A program made the translations under genes and the position numbers. A model generated the notes under the pieces. That model was not told where the DNA came from and did no database searches. It saw nothing but the letters and a program-made list of their open reading frames with translations. From positions 281,442 to 345,441 of the forward strand of contig CAJNDS010002447.1 of assembly GCA_905221605.1 (NCBI GenBank): a stretch of 64,000 nucleotides of DNA. The letters run 5' to 3'. This document shows positions 10,226-21,705 of this stretch, in pieces. How positions within the stretch are numbered: position 1 is the stretch's first letter; each line of letters starts with the position of its first letter. The DNA comes from Symbiodinium natans (taxonomy: Eukaryota; Sar; Dinophyceae; Suessiales; Symbiodiniaceae).

Positions 10226-11992
10226 CTGGCTGGGGTTCATGGGAATCCGATGGTTCAGCAGGAAGGGTTTAGGGTTTGGCTTACACCTAGGGTACCCCAG
10301 AAGACAATTGAGAGAACTGACCATCTCAGCCCCAAAGCCCTCAAAATGCTGGCTACGCCACCCGACCGGCCGGCGAACCAAGGAGAACAATCGAATCTAT
10401 TTCCCTCCAACCCTGACGCTCATCCTTACTAGACTAAACCCTTAAACCCTAAACCCGAAACCCTAAACTCGGAACCATAGGAGCCCTTTGACAAAGCCGA
10501 GGCGGAGGCCTGGATCGTGCTCCACAGACCCCGCAACCTTGCGGCTCCGGGCTTAGGGCTTAGGGTTTAGGATGTAGCGTCTAGGCCAGGCATGAAACGG
10601 CACCCGCTGTGGAGCTGGCAACTTCACAATGCTCCCACGCCCACATGGCCCAAGCTCACATGGCAACAGTGCGTTAGGAGTTTTCGGGGGTTCGGGTCTG
10701 AAAGCTGCCACATGCGAACAATTGCCTGAATAGCCAAGTCGTATAGCAGCCGCTGCTCATGTGGTGCGGCAACAATGAAATCCCCAAACCCTAAGCCCCT
10801 AACCCTACACCGTAAACCCTACATACCTTGAAATTCTCCAGACCGCAAGCCCCAAACCCCGAATTCCTTGGCCCTCAAAATCGCCCAAGACCTGACTCCA
10901 CCTCCAACCCCTCGACGTTCAAACCCTAAACCCTGAAAGCCCGTCAATGCACTAAACCCTCAATTATGGGGTTTACAAGGGTCTGGGGTTGCTAACGCCC
11001 GAAACCCTCAAGCCCCTAAGGCCCGAAACCCCTCTTGCCATGCGCCCTGGCCTTGCGACAGCCAGAATCCCAGGCAATCTGATCGCCGCCTCAGCCAAGT
11101 TTGGGTTTAGGGTTTAGGCTTTGGGGTTTAGGGTTTCGGAATTAAGATTCAGGTTTTGCCGGGGAATCGAGTTGTCTACAGCTTGGTAGCACATCCCCAC
11201 TTCATGAATATGGGTAGAACCGTAGGGTTGGAGCGGAGACCCTGAACCCACCTTTAGGGCCTTAGTCTAGGGTTTCGGGCTTAGGTTGTTAGACTTTTTG
11301 GGGCCACAAACCAGGTCATTCACTTAGCTTACTGGTTCTTGTTGGGGAATGAGGGAATTAGGCGTCTTCTGTCCCCCAATATACCCTTCAAGGGGACGAC
11401 TTCCTTCAATTCCCTACGAAGGGCCGGCGCGTTCGGGGCTTGGGCCGGCACGCTGGATCATTTTAGCGTTTAGGTCTCAGGATTTAGGATTTTCGGTGAT
11501 CTTCGAGGATTGCGGCCTTTGTCTGCGCATGCATTCTGTTGGAGATCAAGGCTTTATAGGGTTTGCGGGATTACGGGTTTGTGGTGCTAGAGTTCGGGGA
11601 TCACGGCTAGCAGCACGTACCGGAACGAAGGAGCTAAGGGTAAAGGGCTCCTTCATGAACCTCCACCCGGACTGCCGAGCTCCCCGCTGGTCTCGCACCT
11701 GACGCGCGCTCAACCCTCACACAAGCCCTTGCATGGAAACTACCATGAGGGCACCGCAATCTGAGCACGCGAATCTGAAGCGGCCATTTTACCCCCGCTG
11801 CTGGCAGAGCTGGGGGAAGGGGACCGGTGCCCAGCGGCACGCCGCCGAAACCTTCGGAGCTGGGTCCGGCCCTCCAAGCGGGAGTTTTGTTGGCACCACC
11901 CATGATTCTCCGAAGTGCTGAGAGCCTCGGAGGCAGAGGACGTCCAACGTCATCCAGGCGGTTCGGATGGGCGTGGAGCAGCTTAGAGGTCG
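10226..11992. other. heptamer-rich DNA with unassigned open stretches
   Basis: Dense heptamers. Short protein-like readings occur near 10,485-10,545 (plus FDKAEAEAWIVLHRPRN, though minus is also open) and 11,040-11,100 (minus AEAAIRLPGILAVARPG). About 11,640-11,900 is GC-rich and open in several frames on both strands. None has a clean pair of splice sites. Confidence 0.35.
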
Positions 11993-12294
11993 CTGTCCTT
12001 GCCGATGATCATCATCATGTCCCTGCAATGCAGGGGTCGTGAGATACGAACCAGCCCCCCCCTCAAGTGCTGCCAAGGCTGCGGCTCAACACTGTGAAAG
12101 CTCCCTGGGCCTGTAATCCAACTGCTCCACTCTTTCCGAGGCGTCACAGAGCTCCACATTCAGGCGCATGGCCAAGACAATGTCTTCAAGAGCCTGAAGG
12201 TTCACAAGCTGTTAAACTCAGGTGCTGCCGCCGATCCTGGAGCCCTACCAGTAGTAGGTGCCCGGCCATCGGGCGGTAGCGGTTGTGCATGAAC
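11993..12294 (-). CDS. C-terminal three exons of an unknown protein
   Basis: Three exons join in frame on the minus strand. Exon 12,249-12,294 (CGCAG|GTTCA acceptor, donor CTG|GTAGGG) reads FMHNRYRPMAGHLLL. Exon 12,093-12,193 (TTCAG|GCTCT, donor CA|GTGTTG) reads ALEDIVLAMRLNVELCDASE and on to PRELSQ. Exon 11,993-12,022 (TGCAG|GGACA) reads DMMMIIGKDSDL and ends in TAA. Both introns are GT-AG (55 and 70 bases), and phases match at each join. The middle exon is an acidic amphipathic helix. No family recognised. Earlier exons probably include minus readings near 12,430-12,495 and 12,950-13,015 (AVGEMEGFKRVSIFRP). Confidence 0.6.
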
Positions 12295-13029
12295 CTGCGG
12301 AGAGACGGCTAAAGCTTCTCACCCCACACCCTAAAACCCCATGAGCCCTATGAACCCTGTGAAAACCAGTAAGCCCTAAACGCCCTAAACCCCTAAACTT
12401 CCAAGCCCTTGGAGGATGCCAAGCAGCTGAGAGGCCACCGGCAAAGATCGCCACACCACGCTCGCCTCAGCATGGGCAACGCCCGCATCCCAAAATCCGG
12501 TGTAGTATAGGGTTTATGGGGCTTTTTGAGGCTTTGGGCTTTACATGGCTTTTCAGGTTTAGGGTTTACCTGGACCCCCAGTGTATGTACACAATAGCCC
12601 GAAACCCAGAAAAGGGCCATTACTTTAAATATTTTGAGGGCTTAGGTAGGGCTTGGGTTGTTTTTGTTTTTTCAGGTTTTAGAGCTTCAAGAAACCTCTG
12701 GGGGACCGGCCAGGAGGGAGCCGCCAGAGCTTTCGAGCTGGCCATCGGAACCTTTTGGGGGGGTTGAGGGTTTAGGGTTTAGGGCTAGGGTTTAGGGTTT
12801 GGGGTTTAGCTCTGGTGTAGGGCGCTACAGGATTGTGATGCGGTCGTAGGGCTTTTGTTGAGTATGTCAAGGGTTTCAGGGCTCAGGCCTTTGGATTTAA
12901 GGGCAGAAAGGGTCCAAGCCGATAAACCCTACACCCGAATGTTCCTGGCGCCTAGCGCGGCCGCTGGTCTGAAGATGGAGACCCTCTTGAAGCCCTCCAT
13001 CTCTCCGACGGCCTGATGCATTGCTCTCT

Positions 13030-14834
13030 TTGCAGGGGATGGGGGTTGTGTTTGAAAAATTTGGGTTGCATTCTGGTATATTCCTTAGAGTCTTAGAGCT
13101 TAGGGTACCACAACGGGCTAAATTGGAATTTAGATCATGTGCTGGGGGGGTTGTAGGGTTTATGGGCATATTTTGAAAGAGTTCTGGACGTGACCTGAAT
13201 GCCCCCAAGCCCGACACCCTCCCGCCCAAGCCCCAAATGCGGCCAGGCCCTCGCAGAAAGTACCCAGTTCTAGGCCCGAAGCCCTGATTCCAAAAAACTT
13301 CCTAGGCTTTAGGGTTAGAACCTTTTGCAGAGAGAAGCGGAGACCCAGGGCACCCCTGCCTCTGCGGCTTCTCCTTCCGGGCAGCCGTTGTTGCGGGGGG
13401 GGTTCAGGGGTGGTTCTGGACCCCGGGAGTTTCTGCTGGCAGCCTTCTAGCCAACCTTAAAGCTCCAATTCGCGAAGCGCGCCGGAACATGCAAGCGCGA
13501 GGGTGTAAGGTCTGAGGTATCATAGTATCTACGGTCTACTTTAATACACTTAACGGCACCCACCGGGCAACTTCACAGTCCTCTCCATACATGTCAAGGG
13601 GTCCATGCAAGGCCCAAGTCCCGTTTGGGGCACGGGGGTCAGGACTAAGCAACCCCTTCCAACCCCTTCTGTGCGTAAGCCGAGAGGGTGGGGGGTGGGG
13701 TGGGGGGGGTGGGGGGGGGTGGGGGGGGTCGTGAAGTACGTAACGCGATAGTTTTACACCTAAGCCCGCTCAACCCCAGGCCCTTCCTGTCTGGATGCAG
13801 CGCTGCACAAGCCAAATCCCTCCATCAGACTCCAAAAAATCAAAACCCCGAACCGAGGCCCGCAACACCGAATCCTGAACCCTGAAAACCCTCGACCCCC
13901 TTCGAGCCCCGTAGCATCCCCCATCCCTTAACCCTCTGAACCCCTACAATTTAAAAAGCCCTAAACCCTACCGTGAAATCCGGAAGCCCTCCTGAATCCG
14001 CAACCGAGGTCTCCCTCTGAAGCCTAACCCTAAACCCTAAACTCGACATTTCTCCTTGCAGCCGTCCGAAGCTCAGGCGGCTCTTGCGATCGGCCCAGAC
14101 CTGGGCTCCGCCCGTTTCGGGTTTAGGGTTTAGGGTGCTTGGTTTTTGGGGTTTGGAGTTTAGGGTGATTGGGGTTTGGGACTTTAGAGTTTTTACGGGG
14201 TTTTGGGGGTTGGCGGGGGTTTTAGGGTTTCAGGGTTTTCGGGTTTAGGATGGTTTAGGGCTTTAGCCGGGCTTTCGGGTTCTGGGTGGAGGTGCTTGGG
14301 GTTTGGGTTGGGGGACTCAGGGTTCAGAGTCTTGGGTTTAGGGGTGTAGGGGTAGGGATTGGGTTGGGGAGCTGGGGGGTTGTCGACTAAGAAAACGATG
14401 CATAACCCTGAGGTTGTCGGGTGTGGCTTAGCAGTTCAATGTCAAGTTTGGATGACAGACTATATGTATAGGCATAGGGTGTCTTATCGTGAGGTTTAGA
14501 ACCCTGAGTCCCAAACCCTCAACCCCCGAAATCAGGGTTACTTGGGTGCCTAAACCCCGGACCCTAAACCCTAAACCCTCCACCCAAAACCCTTCTCTTA
14601 GGGTGCAGAGGCTCAGGACTCCGGTCCAGACAAACCCGCCCGCCCGAATCGCACATGCTAAGGCTCAAGCCGCGCATCCTGGAACCCGGAATCGAAACGC
14701 TGGAGGTTCCGGGTTTATGGTTTGGTGAGCTGAGGGAGGGTTTAGTGTGTAGAATTTAGGATGTAGCGGGCTTAGGGTTTCTTGGGGACCCTGAACCCGA
14801 AACCCTAAATCCTCCCAGGGCTGGTCATGAGCAC
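13030..14834. other. heptamer-dense non-coding DNA
   Basis: Large decayed arrays, for example about 14,100-14,370 in TTTAGGG sense, a G-rich tract near 13,687-13,728, and C-sense arrays near 13,850-14,050. A short plus-strand reading near 13,430-13,500 (LLANLKAPIREARRNMQ) looks helical but stands alone. Confidence 0.5.
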
Positions 14835-14885
14835 CCGGCAGAGCTCAGAAGCGAGAAGTGTGGAACTCCGGCTGACGCGCACAAC
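14835..14885 (-). CDS. candidate exon, unknown gene
   Basis: Acceptor TCAG|GTTGTG and donor TGCCGG|GTGC frame a 51-base exon reading VVRVSRSSTLLASELCR. No family recognised. A second minus frame is open over the same bases, so the assignment depends on the splice sites. Confidence 0.4.
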
Positions 14886-15304
14886 CTGACGCCAAGACCC
14901 TTGGCAAGGTTCAGGGGCTCCAAACCCTCCCTCCTGTAAGCCCCTAAACGCTTCTTGGCTTGCTTAGAAGCTCTGTTGACAAAGTCTGCTTCGTATTTTC
15001 TAGAAATCCTGTTAGAATCCGCATGATCCACCTTATTAACCTACCTACCAAGTCAAAAGGGCTTCCAAGCAGGATGTGGCGTCTTAGGGCTTTTAGAGTT
15101 TAGAGGCTTCCGGTCGGTCTAGGTGTTAGGGGCTCAAGGTTTAGGGGCCTTGGTTTAGAGCTCCAGCTTATACTTGTACCCTCCATGCAAGACACTGATG
15201 CCCAAAACCCAATACATCCGAATTATTCCCCCTACACACCGTATGCTCCCCAAAAACACCCTCAAGAACCCGAAAGACCCTGAAGGCCTAAACGCCCCTG
15301 GCAC

Positions 15305-15361
15305 CTCGCAAAGTTGAGCACAGCGTCGCGCTCCACGGCGGCCACGTCGGCATCACTGGAC
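15305..15361 (-). CDS. candidate exon, acidic helix
   Basis: 57 bases between GTGAG|GTCCA and GCGAG|GTGCC, phase 2 at both ends, reading SSDADVAAVERDAVLNFAR. Both junctions match the AG|G rule and a GT donor. Flanked by heptamer arrays on the left-sense side (15,425-15,485). It could belong to the gene ending at 11,993, but the join was not shown. Confidence 0.5.
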
Positions 15362-15849
15362 CTCACGCCCGCCGAGTCTTTGGGCGTTGCGCCCCTCCCT
15401 CGCCTTTAGGGCCTTTGTGGCCCTTTAGGGCCTTTTGGGGTTTGGGGTTTAGGGCTCGGGGTTTAGGGTTTAGGGTTTAGGGTGGGGTTTAGGGCTTGAG
15501 GCTGGTTATGGAAAATGAGGCCTGGATCAGGGGTTTCGGCGGTCCGGGTTTGGTATTCTGCTGAGAGTGCGGCCAGCCAGAACGAGCACCAAGCACACAG
15601 AATGCCTCTCAACAGCAGCAGGTTTGGCACTAAACTCACAACCTTGCAAACTTTGCTCCGCTGGTGCAAGATACCGAACGTCTCTGGAAGCTGAGATCGA
15701 GTCCGCATCAACACCCTCAAAAGCAGCAGCTTGTGCCCCACAAGCGTCGTTGCCTTGGCCATCTGCCACAGATGCTCGTGCCAGGGTCTTCCAGTACTTT
15801 GAATGGGGCGTCCGCAAGAGGCCTACAGCCTAAACCCCAACCCTAAAGG

Positions 15850-16030
15850 TCACACGATTTCTTTCCAAGCCGCCGAAATCTGCAACATGCTGTTGGAGTT
15901 TGGCAGCAGCGGCCAACCTCCAGCTGTCAACGGAGGCAAGATTGTGGGAAGCAGCGCAAGTCAACAAGAAAACAGACTCAGAAGGCCACTCACTAAACGC
16001 ACCCGTCTTCCTCCGGGTTAGGGTGTGCAC
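15850..16030 (-). CDS. candidate exon, unknown gene
   Basis: After TGCCAG|GTGCAC the minus strand stays open for about 180 bases (VHTLTRRKTGAFSEWPSES, later LAAAAKLQQHVADFGG). The plus strand is open too, and 15,530-15,830 is likewise open on both strands. This part of the window (15.5-16.6 kb) lacks heptamers and may be a decayed repeat rather than a gene. Confidence 0.25.
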
Positions 16031-17125
16031 CTGGCAAAGCTGCAAAAGTTGGGTCTAGGACTAGGAACTAGTAACTGTAGTAGTTTTGGGTCAGCATGGA
16101 ACTGGCAGTATCAATCCCAACGTCGCACATTGCAGTGGAATGGCTGAGCGGCCCGGCTGTCTCACACAAAGGTGACAGCAAAAGCTGCCGCGTCAACGCC
16201 TGACATCTTAGGAGCTGTTCAAAGAGTTCGGGTACACGCGCCCACACACACACCACGGAGCACAGTTGACACGCACCTCCCCCACGCGTCCGGTTGCTCC
16301 AGCAACCAGACTCTTGTACAACCGGTACCCGGGCATGGCATCAACTACGGATGCCGGCAAGGAAACTTATCCTAGCACATGCCAGAGAGGGTCACGATGG
16401 CCTGGATCATTATTCATCATGTCTTGCTTCGTGTCACTCGACTGTACTACAGTACCACATCCCAGCATCTCATCCTGAAGTTGTCGGGCAGAGGCTTGAG
16501 CTGTGTGGAGCTCTGGGGATAGTTGTGTGTGCCATCGTCGGGCCTGCGAAAATGTCTGCTGGTGCCGAACACCGGGCTGTCAGCAGGTGCACGCTTGCGA
16601 CAGCTTGCGGCAGTAGCATTTGCAGCTAAGTGCCTTCAACCCCTGACTGCTTAGGGTTTAGGGTCCCAGCTTAGCCATACCCGAAAACCCTAAACGTCTG
16701 ATTATACTCTACAACTGACACCTCCCAGCACACACAGATAGACCCTCCACCCAGCGCTCGCAGTCAGGGGCGTGCCATGTGGATTTGGCCTGCGGCATCA
16801 AGTTGGCGGGGTTAGAGCTTATGGCTTTAGCGCTTGGAATCCGAGAGTTTGGGAGGCAGAAATGACAGGTCAGATCACGCACAGCCATCGCTCAAGAAGT
16901 GCCGTTGACCCTGAATAAGCCTACACCCTGAACAAGACACCCTCACAACCGGAAGCTCTAAGCAGCCTAGCGCCGCGGGTAATCTGAGCCGACCCCGTTC
17001 TGCTGAATGTTATGAAGATGCACCCCTAAAATCTGAACCCTGATCACGGATCTGACCTCACCCTAAACCCTTAGTTCTAAGCCCTATAAGCCCGACTAGC
17101 AACCGTAAACCAGCCTACCATGAAC
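16031..17125. other. no supported gene
   Basis: Open frames on both strands up to about 16,630, then heptamer-bearing DNA. No start, domain or splice pair could be fixed. Confidence 0.4.
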
Positions 17126-17203
17126 CTTTAACAACGCTTCGGTAGCCTCGTCCCACTCTGCCTTCGACTTCCACGCGATGCGCGGGCGGCGCCAGTCGCG
17201 CAC
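17126..17203 (-). CDS. exon, Trp/Arg-rich peptide, unknown gene
   Basis: A 78-base exon, phase 0 at both ends, between CTGAG|GTGCG and TTAAAG|GTTCA. It reads VRDWRRPRIAWKSKAEWDEA and ends TEALLK. Regular codon use and two clean junctions make this one of the better isolated exons. No family recognised; neighbouring exons were not found. Confidence 0.55.
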
Positions 17204-17397
17204 CTCAGGCTTGCCAAACCCCTAAAACACTCTACAGCTCTAAACGGGTGTAAGGGTCTTAGAGTTTTAGGGTTTGGCATTACACGGCCTGAGAGATTTG
17301 ATCAGGGCTGAGGCTGCTGGAGCCCGAAGCTGCACAAAGCCAAGCCGGCACAAGCGGGGGGGTGGGGCGGGGTAAGGTTTAGGGTTTACATGGTCAG

Positions 17398-17487
17398 TTC
17401 TAAAATTTCGGTCCCTTTGTGGGTACCCTAAAGAAGAGGGGCCGCCTTATAATCAGGACTCAAAAAAAGAACCACATTTTAGAGAAG
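17398..17487. mobile_element. small palindromic element, related to copy 1
   Basis: Left end TTCTAAAATTTCGGTCCCTT, right end ATTTTAGAGAAG, which are complementary at their outer bases (TTCTCTAAAAT). About 90 bases, no reading frame. The end motif CTTCTCTAAA is shared with 32,211-32,363. Confidence 0.5.
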
Positions 17488-19200
17488 TGACCATTTATAG
17501 GGCTTAGGGATCTCAATTGTGGGGCCCTTTTTGGGCACCCCAAACGATTAAGGTACACGATTCGGAATGTACGACTTTGCCCGAAACCCTGAACCCTAAA
17601 CCCCATCCCCACACACTGTAAGCTTGCCGCTTTCTCGGGTGTAAGGTCTTGGTAATCCTGACTTCAGCGGCTTCCGAGCTCATGGGCAATGCAGGGCAAC
17701 GCAGGACAACGCAGCGTCAATGCAGCGTCAATGTCGGTCCTTGCTGGCCCATTTCTTCGCAGATACATCTGAGTACTGGGTCTTGCTTGCCTGCAGCAAT
17801 GGAACAACTACCACATTCTGTGCCAAGTGCACCTGAATGTCAGGCAGGAAGACCCTATGCAAACTGATGCTCTGGCAATGTATCCGGGGCCTTGTAACCG
17901 GGCATTTCCAAGCAAGCCTCTGCCTGGAACTGACAATGAGTCGTGTGAGGACCCACGCTCGCACTCATGCATGCTAAAGTGCAGCCAATCGCAAACAGGT
18001 CGCAACCGACGGTCTGCGAAAACTGGCGCCAGAAGCGGTTGAGGCAACAAACGCTTCAGGACCGTGCAAGGTGCAACGCTTGAAAGCCTGTCCATGCGGA
18101 AATGCCCCGAGCTCGGTTGGGGTTCAGGGTTCGGGGTTAATATGTGGGCCTTAGTGATTGGAATAGGATTCTGGGGGGGCCATTATAGTATAACCATAAA
18201 CGGACCAAATCAGGGATTATGACTAGTAATTTCTTCCGACCCCCGTGTCCAGGCTGGCCTCGAGGCACGCGGGAGAGCAACGGCTTGGGAGACTGCGCAA
18301 TGTGTCTCGCCAGGGCTTCAACGGCTCTCGAGCCACGCGGCAGAGAGATGAAGGGCCTGTGTTTTGGCGAAACGTACAGAAAATCAAGGAATCAATACTA
18401 TAAACCCAGGCCCGAAACCAGCAAAGTCACAAGAACCAGCCTCAGGGACGGGCTAGAAGTCTCAGGTTTATGCTGAGGGTTTAGGGGCTCTTTCGGGTTT
18501 ACGGTAGGTTCAAGGAGTGTTGCTAAGGTTCAGGATTTAGGGTCAGAGCCATGTCTGCCCCATCTGCTGGATAACTCGCTTCCCTCCCCTCCGGATCTCA
18601 GGTGCTTTGTCTGAATAGCATCCGCATTGCCCTAGGACCTAACCTCGGCACCCTAATACGTAAACTGCTTTAGGGTTTGTCTAATCCCTAAACCCTGTAG
18701 TGTTTAGGGATCAGACAAGCCCTGTAATATTTAGGGCGTCTAGGGTCCAGCGTTGAGGCTTTCGGGCTCTGGGCGCGAAATCCTCCATCACAACAGCTGA
18801 GAGCTGCGAAAATGTAGAGCCGGGGGAACCCTAAACCCTAAGCCCTATAAACCCTAAACCCTATAGCCTTAAATCCCAAGCCCTAAACCCTATAACCCGA
18901 AACCCTAAACCCTACTCAGAGGGGAGTGGCAGTAAATCACGGGGTTTAGGGACTGCCAAGTTGCTGATGCAGACATATGGGTTTGTCGGGTGCAGGGTTT
19001 CGGGTATCTTGGGTTGTTCAGGGTGTCCAGGGTTGGCTTTAGGGTTGGCCTTATTAAAAGGCTTGTTAGGGGTCTTAGGGTTCGGGCTTTAGAGTTTTGG
19101 AAGTAAGGCTTCGGGTTTAAGGTTTGGGGTTTGAGTTTGGGGGGTGTGGGGCGTCGGGCTTCGGGTTATGTACGATGACTCAAACGGTCCACTTGATTCT
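17488..19200. other. unassigned DNA, mixed character
   Basis: 17,650-18,100 has no heptamers and several overlapping open frames on both strands without domains. 18,200-18,480 has a plus-strand open frame of 85 codons with no support. 18,640-19,180 is heptamer-dense. A minus reading near 18,545-18,610 (DKAPEIRRGGKRVIQQMGQT) may be an exon. Confidence 0.35.
18673..18722. repeat. heptamer-containing hairpin
   Basis: Inverted repeat of 21 bases, 19 of them matching: GGGTTTGTCTAATCCCTAAAC, a short loop, and GTTTAGGGATCAGACAAGCCC. Shows how heptamer-sense and antisense copies can form stems. Confidence 0.7.
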
Positions 19201-19791
19201 TCAGCCCAGGCAAGTGGGGTCAAGTCTGTCCTGGCTTGCGGCGGTGCCGGCAGCCAGCTGAGCATCCACTTCTTCCACGTCCTCTGCTGGCTCCTCCGTT
19301 GGAAAGTACTCTGCGGGTGGATAATAGTCGAGCAGCTCTGCGTACTGCTTGGGATCCACAAAACACAGTGCAGGATACAGCATGCCTGATGCCGGCAGGT
19401 TCGCTATGGTCACATGGCGTTTGGAGCCCCTGACAGTCAAAGTGTGCTGTCGTCGATCCAGCTCCAGATCCACCACTTCTCCTGGTACGAAGATGACTTC
19501 GTATCCGTCGACCTTCTTGCCAGATGCCCATACAGCGTCGCTTTGTGCCACCCAGTACCCCTGGTCGGTGCAGACTGCGTAGTCATCCCAGAACTTCAGC
19601 GCATCGGACACGACACCGACGACTTGAACACCACTTCCAGCCTCCTCCGAAAGCTTGGCTCGCCACTTTGCAGCTTTGCCTGCTGGCACGCCCACAAGAG
19701 CACGAGCCCACCCACGACCCCATCCGGCCGTCCGCCTGTCTACTTGGATGTGGCGTCCCCAGCTGCCCCAAATCTCTGCGTACATGACCAC
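19201..19791 (-). CDS. SPRY-like domain protein, long last exon
   Basis: A single 591-base exon opens after ACAAG|GTGGTC and ends in TGA. Of its 196 residues, about 20-160 look like a SPRY/B30.2 (concanavalin-like) domain: VVGVVSDALKFWDDYAV, then GYWVAQSDAVW, then GEVVDLELDRRQHTLTV, then ASGMLYPALCFVDP. SPRY domains are protein-interaction modules. The C-terminus is acidic (EEPAEDVEEVDAQL). The exon starts at an acceptor rather than at a clear ATG, so upstream exons should exist; the zinc exon at 21,115 is on the same strand but a join was not shown. The length and the absence of heptamers contrast with the micro-exons elsewhere. Confidence 0.65.
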   Translation of the reverse strand: MVMYAEIWGSWGRHIQVDRRTAGWGRGWARALVGVPAGKAAKWRAKLSEEAGSGVQVVGVVSDALKFWDDYAVCTDQGYWVAQSDAVWASGKKVDGYEVIFVPGEVVDLELDRRQHTLTVRGSKRHVTIANLPASGMLYPALCFVDPKQYAELLDYYPPAEYFPTEEPAEDVEEVDAQLAAGTAASQDRLDPTCLG

Positions 19792-21114
19792 CTTGTTGGG
19801 ATTTTGGGGTTGAAGTTTGGGGCTTATGCGTCCTAACCCCCAATCGTGGGGGCTTCGTGTAGCTTCGGGCTCCTCAATTTTCAGCCTACAAGCCCTACAG
19901 TTTGGGGGAGGGGGGGGGGGAACTTACCTACTTTACCCACTTCCTCCCACCTGCACAACGCCTTCCGGGAGCACCTCGCCTGCTTCGAGGACCCGGTCCT
20001 AGACCGCGGGCAGGTCTTGTTCAAGCTGGATCTACGTTAGTCACGTTTAAGGGCCCCACAAAATGACATGGGAAATTGCTACTGGTTCCACCTATGGCCA
20101 TGAAATCGGAAACAAACAACTTTAAGGGGGCCAAAGGGGCGTTCCTGTAAGGGGTCCTTGATGAGCCGGACGAAACCACAGCCCAAGCAGTCCGTCAAGA
20201 GGCTGGCGGCCTCATGCACCGTGCAAAGGGAAGGCACCTGGAGAGGAGTCAAAAGGTTGAAGGCAGTTGAAGGGCTGAGGGTCTAAGGGACAAGGGCTTA
20301 GGGGTACAGGGCGTTTATCAGGATGATGGTTCAGCTTTGGCTCCGGGCTTCATAGGGACTACATAGTTTAGGATCAGGGTTTGAGAGGGATTGTGGTTTT
20401 AAGGCGATTGTGGCTTCAATGTGGGTTCAGCCTTTTAGGCTGAATAAGCTGAGGGTGCTTTGAGGGCCCCAGCTAGCACCTCGCAATCGATGACCTCCCC
20501 GCTCATCTTCACAAATTTTGTCACTGAAGATGCCGTGGCCATGACGGTGACTCACGTCGAGGCAGGGAGGTGAGGGCCAGATCCTGCATGAAGGCCCAAA
20601 CGATCGCACAATGGCTGCGGTGGCATGCGAGCTCCACACGCCTGTGATGATGTCTGACCCTTATCTATGCCTCCGAAAACAACGTAGGTAGTCGTCATCG
20701 AAGTCGCAGTCAATGCGAGACAGAAGGCATAAGGGCTATCATAAGGGTCTGTCTGTGTCCTGGTCCAAGTCAAACTGTAGTAACTATAGCCGTCGGACTT
20801 ATGCCTCGTGCAGAAGCATCAAACACAACATCTCCAGCTGACAACTCAACCCGCGCTTGGACCTTTTTGCGCATGCTCGAAGCTCATGACAGCTGTCTCC
20901 ATTTGCCATTTAACGCCTGCACAGTAGACCGAACCCTTACGAAGGGTGACGGGTGATGACGGGTGTGATCTGAGCTAACTTAGCTAACCCTCTGCATCGG
21001 CCATGACCAGAGCTAAAGCTGGCGCAGCGCGTGAAGGAGGTTAAGAGCGAGGCTGAGAATTGTACGGATGGGTTAATCTGTACGCATCTAGTCATTGTTT
21101 GCTGCAAATCAGGC
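19792..21114. other. unassigned DNA between two long exons
   Basis: Near 19,900 a G-rich run; about 20,040-20,160 has palindromic-looking segments around GGGCCCC; 20,280-20,460 has decayed heptamers; 20,460-20,800 has minus-strand open frames (for example ELACHRSHCAIVWAFMQDL) that could be an exon but have no clear ends. Confidence 0.35.
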
Positions 21115-21705
21115 CTACACGGTACCAGTGCAGCTGCGGCAGCAATGCCTGCAGAAACGAGCATTGCAGCCGGCCGGACACATCCAGCTTTTTTCATCGT
21201 ACTTGTAGGACCGCCAGTGACAAAGCTGGCACGTGAACGGCACATACTCTGGAACCAGGCCAGCACTGCAGTGCGGACACAGCATCTGCTTGCGAGCCGT
21301 TGACGGACGGGGGCCACCCATGTCACGTTCTGGCAGCGGGGTCCTGTGCGTGGACCGGTCATGTCGAAGAGCAAGGCTGGGGGAACGGCTTCTAGGCTGG
21401 AAGGTGCGCTGGGAACTTCCCGCGAATGGAGCTGTGGCAGCAACACGCCCGTTATGCATGGTGCTGGAGCTGAAGTGCGGGGGGTCGAAGCCCAACAGGA
21501 GTGCACGAAAAGCTCCCAAAGGCCCGACCCGACCGGAATCCGCACGGCGGATCCAGCCAGCTGACGCAGCTGCTTGAAAAATGTTCAGCTCACCTGTTGG
21601 GCCTTCGGCTCGATTAGCAGACGCTGCCAACCGGAAAGACTGCACAAGGTGGGCACGGACCACCGCATCGGCACCTTGGAAAGGATCTACATGATCCGAA
21701 TCCAT
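21115..21705 (-). CDS. cysteine-rich zinc-ribbon-like protein
   Basis: An uninterrupted minus-strand frame from an ATG (MDSDHVDPFQGADAVVR) to TAG, 196 codons. The first two thirds are low in features, Ala/Arg/Ser-rich. The end is Cys-rich: MLCPHCSAGLVPEYVPF, TCQLCHW, then MCPAGCNARFCRHCCRSC, giving CxxC pairs typical of zinc ribbons or a treble clef. Role unknown. Upstream the same frame stays open to about 21,774, so an earlier start is possible. A GT donor (CACTG|GTACC) 12 bases before the stop means the exon could instead be spliced onward, perhaps toward the SPRY exon. Confidence 0.55.
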   Translation of the reverse strand: MDSDHVDPFQGADAVVRAHLVQSFRLAASANRAEGPTGELNIFQAAASAGWIRRADSGRVGPLGAFRALLLGFDPPHFSSSTMHNGRVAATAPFAGSSQRTFQPRSRSPSLALRHDRSTHRTPLPERDMGGPRPSTARKQMLCPHCSAGLVPEYVPFTCQLCHWRSYKYDEKSWMCPAGCNARFCRHCCRSCTGTV

